DNA of 7,035 nucleotides from Bacteroidales bacterium (GTDB taxonomy: Bacteria; Bacteroidota; Bacteroidia; Bacteroidales; Dysgonomonadaceae): the NCBI GenBank assembly GCA_012799155.1, contig JAAZLV010000055.1:1-7035 (forward strand), read 5' to 3'. This document shows positions 5,067 to 7,035 of the stretch, one piece after another. A program made the translations under genes and the position numbers. Position 1 is the stretch's first letter. Each line of letters starts with the position of its first letter. Below the pieces are notes generated by a model, which saw only the letters and a list, made by a program, of their open reading frames with translations, did not search any database and had not been told where the DNA came from.

Positions 5067-5831
5067 ATGGGTAGGATCATCGCACTGGCAAATCAAAAAG
5101 GAGGGGTTGGGAAAACCACCACCACGATTAACCTGGCGGCATCTCTTGCCGCACTCGAAAAAAAAGTACTTGTTGTAGATGCCGATCCGCAGGCGAACGC
5201 CTCCTCGGGATTGGGCATTGATATCAAAAAGGTTAAGAATACAATCTATGAAGGATTGATTGGTAAGTGTGCACCACGTGAGGCGGTACACCAAACTCCC
5301 TTTGAGCATATTGACATCATCTCTTCCCACATCAATCTTGTAGGGGCAGAGCTGGAGATGGTGCAGATGGAAAACAGAGAACGTAGATTGCACGACCTGT
5401 TAATGCCACTCAATGATGCCTACGATTACATTTTAATAGACTGCTCTCCTTCACTCGGTATCATAACTGTAAATGCTCTTACTGCTGCTGATGCAGTGAT
5501 GATTCCTGTTCAATGCGAATATTTTGCATTGGAAGGATTGAGCAAGCTGCTGAACACCATAAAGATTATCAAGTCGAAGCTGAACAGGAGATTGGAGATT
5601 GAAGGGTTTGTACTTACCATGTACGACTCTCGCCTGCGTCTACATAACCAGATATACGAAGAGGTAAAACACCATTTCAAGGAACTGGTTTTTAACACTG
5701 TTATTCAGCGAAATATCACCCTCAGCGAGTCACAAAGCCATGCCAAGCCGGCATTGATGTATGATGCCGGTTCCCGTGGAGCCATCAACCACATGCAGCT
5801 GGCACAAGAGCTTATCGAAAAAAAATCCTAA
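5067..5831 (+). CDS. parA: Chromosome-partitioning ATPase ParA (Soj)
   Basis: A 254-residue MinD/ParA-type ATPase that binds nucleoid DNA as an ATP dimer and is released by ParB, moving the ParB-parS origin complex apart. The deviant Walker A motif is KGGVGKTT (11-18) with signature lysine K11 and catalytic-site K16. Walker A' is VVDADPQANAS (36-46) and Walker B is YILIDCSPS (121-129). MYDSRLRLHNQ (185-195) and SESQSHAKPALMYD (220-233) are typical of chromosomal Soj proteins. There is no N-terminal helix-turn-helix, so it is the short chromosomal/type Ib kind and not a P1-type repressor ParA. Length is standard (about 250-260). The next gene, parB, follows after 25 bases. AGGA lies three bases before the ATG, closer than a typical Shine-Dalgarno. 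Confidence 0.97.
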   Translation: MGRIIALANQKGGVGKTTTTINLAASLAALEKKVLVVDADPQANASSGLGIDIKKVKNTIYEGLIGKCAPREAVHQTPFEHIDIISSHINLVGAELEMVQMENRERRLHDLLMPLNDAYDYILIDCSPSLGIITVNALTAADAVMIPVQCEYFALEGLSKLLNTIKIIKSKLNRRLEIEGFVLTMYDSRLRLHNQIYEEVKHHFKELVFNTVIQRNITLSESQSHAKPALMYDAGSRGAINHMQLAQELIEKKS

Positions 5832-5836
5832 CTTTG
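5829..5836 (+). promoter_or_regulatory. -7 box of a possible internal promoter for parB
   Basis: TAACTTTG, followed by CACCC, is an exact match to the Bacteroidetes -7 element TAnnTTTG and overlaps the parA stop codon. A start near 5841 would leave a leader of about 16 bases. No TTTG is present at the -33 distance (about 5806-5812), so activity is uncertain. Confidence 0.4.
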
Positions 5837-5856
5837 CACCCATAACCCGATCAAAG

Positions 5857-6756
5857 ATGGCAAAAAAAAATGCATTAGGAAGAGGTTTGGACGCGCTGAT
5901 CACCTTCAATGAGAGTGAAGCCAGTGGCTCATCCTCCATCAGTGAGGTGGAACTGGACAAGATAATCCCCAACCCAGACCAGCCGCGGAGGGCATTCAGC
6001 GAGGAGGGATTGAACGAACTGGCCGCTTCCATACGCTCTATAGGTGTGATCCAGCCAGTCACGCTGCGCAAACTGGATGAAGATAGTTATCAAATTATTG
6101 CCGGTGAGAGGCGCTATCGTGCTTCGCAGATGGCGGGTCTTCTTTCCATCCCTGCATATATCAAGATTGCCGATGAAGATGAGACCATGGAAATGGCACT
6201 CATCGAGAATATACAACGTGAAGACCTCAATTCAATTGAGATAGCCCTGGCGTATCAGACCCTCATCAAAACACTTGGCATCACACAAGAACAGTTAAGT
6301 GAACGGGTTGGTAAGAAAAGAGCAACAGTGACCAACTATCTGCGCTTACTGAAACTTCCTGCCGAAGTGCAGATGGGAGTCAAGGACAAGAAAATAGAAA
6401 TGGGACATGCCCGTGCGCTGGTCACCATTGACGATCCGGTGTCACAGTTGGCCATTTACAACAAAATTACCGAAGAGGGTCTCTCTGTACGTCAAGTGGA
6501 GATGATGGTACGAGAGAAGAATGGTGTTGACGCCGGCAAACCTGCTTCAAGCAGAAAGAGGAGTGCTGGAGATGCTCTCCGCCGACAGATGCAGGGTGGT
6601 GAGTTTGATTCCCTGAAACAACACCTATCCTCCTATTTCCGTACCGATGTCCAGTTCTCATGCAACAAGAGCGGGAAAGGAAAAATCACCATCCCGTTTC
6701 ACTCACCTGAGGAGCTGGAAAGGTTGATCGTGATGTTCGACAAAATGAATAAATGA
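5857..6756 (+). CDS. parB: Chromosome-partitioning protein ParB (Spo0J), CTP-dependent DNA clamp
   Basis: A 299-residue ParB that loads at parS, slides along DNA as a CTP-gated clamp and activates ParA. The N-terminus MAKKNALGRGLDALI carries the conserved GRGLDAL segment that stimulates ParA. The ParB/sulfiredoxin-like CTPase domain holds NPDQPRR (39-45), GERRYRAS (83-90) and ENIQREDL (117-124). The parS-reading helix-turn-helix spans about TQEQLSERVGKKRATVTNYLRLLKLP (143-168). A linker rich in K, R and S (about 221-245) leads to the C-terminal dimerisation domain. The ATG at 5857 is chosen over an in-frame ATG at 5761 because the preceding 32 codons overlap parA and lack ParB similarity, whereas MAKKNALGRG is the classical start. 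The stop is followed after seven bases by the next gene, implying one operon. Confidence 0.97.
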   Translation: MAKKNALGRGLDALITFNESEASGSSSISEVELDKIIPNPDQPRRAFSEEGLNELAASIRSIGVIQPVTLRKLDEDSYQIIAGERRYRASQMAGLLSIPAYIKIADEDETMEMALIENIQREDLNSIEIALAYQTLIKTLGITQEQLSERVGKKRATVTNYLRLLKLPAEVQMGVKDKKIEMGHARALVTIDDPVSQLAIYNKITEEGLSVRQVEMMVREKNGVDAGKPASSRKRSAGDALRRQMQGGEFDSLKQHLSSYFRTDVQFSCNKSGKGKITIPFHSPEELERLIVMFDKMNK

Positions 6757-6763
6757 GAGCAGG

Positions 6764-7035
6764 ATGAAGCAAGCTGCAATTCTAATCGGTTTGATATATA
6801 CCTTTGGATCAATGTTGCTGCAGGCACAGGAAATCACTGAACCTGCATTGTCTCCTTGGGATGATCTGATGCCATTGGATACTACTATTACCCACCCGGT
6901 TGACACAGTCACATTTAGCGATGATATCGATACTCTTCTTGTCGAAGAAGGTAGCGAGTCTGTTATGACGAAAGATTCGCTCCTTGCCGCTATACCTTCT
7001 GACTCTTTTTTTGCTCCTTCTGAGACTTTTCGTCC
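6764..7035 (+). CDS. Exported protein following parB, N-terminal part (DUF5683-like by position)
   Basis: Ninety complete codons without a stop before the right edge, beginning MKQAAILIGLIYTFGSMLLQ. A Lys at residue 2, a hydrophobic run from 4 to 19 and a likely cleavage around LQA|QE (after residue 21) form a Sec signal peptide. The following part (23-90) is acidic and rich in D, S, T, E and P with little order, such as DTLLVEEGSESV. No domain is visible in this part. In Bacteroidales the gene after parB commonly encodes a DUF5683 membrane/envelope protein, followed by a lytic transglycosylase and a RelA/SpoT gene; my assignment rests on that memory and the signal peptide. It starts seven bases after the parB stop, so it is probably in the parAB operon. 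Function unknown. Confidence 0.75.
   Translation, partial: MKQAAILIGLIYTFGSMLLQAQEITEPALSPWDDLMPLDTTITHPVDTVTFSDDIDTLLVEEGSESVMTKDSLLAAIPSDSFFAPSETFR

Noticed and set aside
5270..5285. CACGTG core inside parA as a parS site
   Set aside because: Only 10 of 16 positions match the common parS and the flanks are not symmetric.
5761..5856. In-frame upstream start for parB adding 32 residues
   Set aside because: The extension is translated from parA coding sequence in another frame; the canonical ParB N-terminus begins at 5857.

Overview
The window looks like chromosomal DNA of a member of the Bacteroidetes, probably the order Bacteroidales (a Proteiniphilum/Petrimonas/Dysgonomonas-like lineage is my best guess). 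Three things support this. The leftward gene order acyltransferase-argG-argC-argD is the Bacteroides-type arginine operon. Promoter elements fit the Bacteroidetes pattern TTTG / TAnnTTTG instead of TTGACA / TATAAT. Start codons mostly lack Shine-Dalgarno sequences. The species cannot be fixed from the sequence alone.

Left part (1-3126, minus strand): an arginine biosynthesis operon read right to left. It holds a GNAT acyltransferase with a cysteine cluster, argininosuccinate synthase (argG), N-acyl-glutamyl-phosphate reductase (argC) and the start of the N-acylornithine aminotransferase gene (argD, cut by the window edge). The first two junctions overlap by 4 and 14 bases, so translation is probably coupled. 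argC and argD are separated by 113 bases holding a 16-bp perfect tandem duplication. Only some of the pathway genes are here; argB, the carbamoyltransferase, the deacylase and argH are not in the window, and no argR gene precedes the acyltransferase.

Middle (3127-3539): a 413-base divergent intergenic region. It holds promoter-like elements facing both ways, an exact 16-bp palindrome over the -33 box of a good rightward promoter, an imperfect 26-bp palindrome, and an arginine-operon leader. The leader has a possible 28-codon upstream reading frame with tandem Arg codons, potential stems and a U9 tract just before the acyltransferase start.

Right part (3540-7035, plus strand): first a 443-residue radical-SAM protein of the lysine 2,3-aminomutase (KamA) superfamily with an altered substrate pocket, function unassigned. 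Then come the chromosome-partitioning genes parA and parB, and the start of an exported protein that resembles by position and signal peptide the DUF5683 protein usually found after parB in Bacteroidales. ParA/ParB act in origin segregation, so the window may lie near the replication origin.

The most interesting observations are: (1) ArgG has lost two residues that in human ASS1 bind citrulline (Glu270 to Gly, Tyr282 to Phe), which fits a possible N-acylated citrulline substrate; (2) the regulatory architecture of the divergent region; (3) the KamA-family protein keeps the [4Fe-4S], PLP-lysine and carboxylate-binding positions but lacks one lysine-recognition aspartate.
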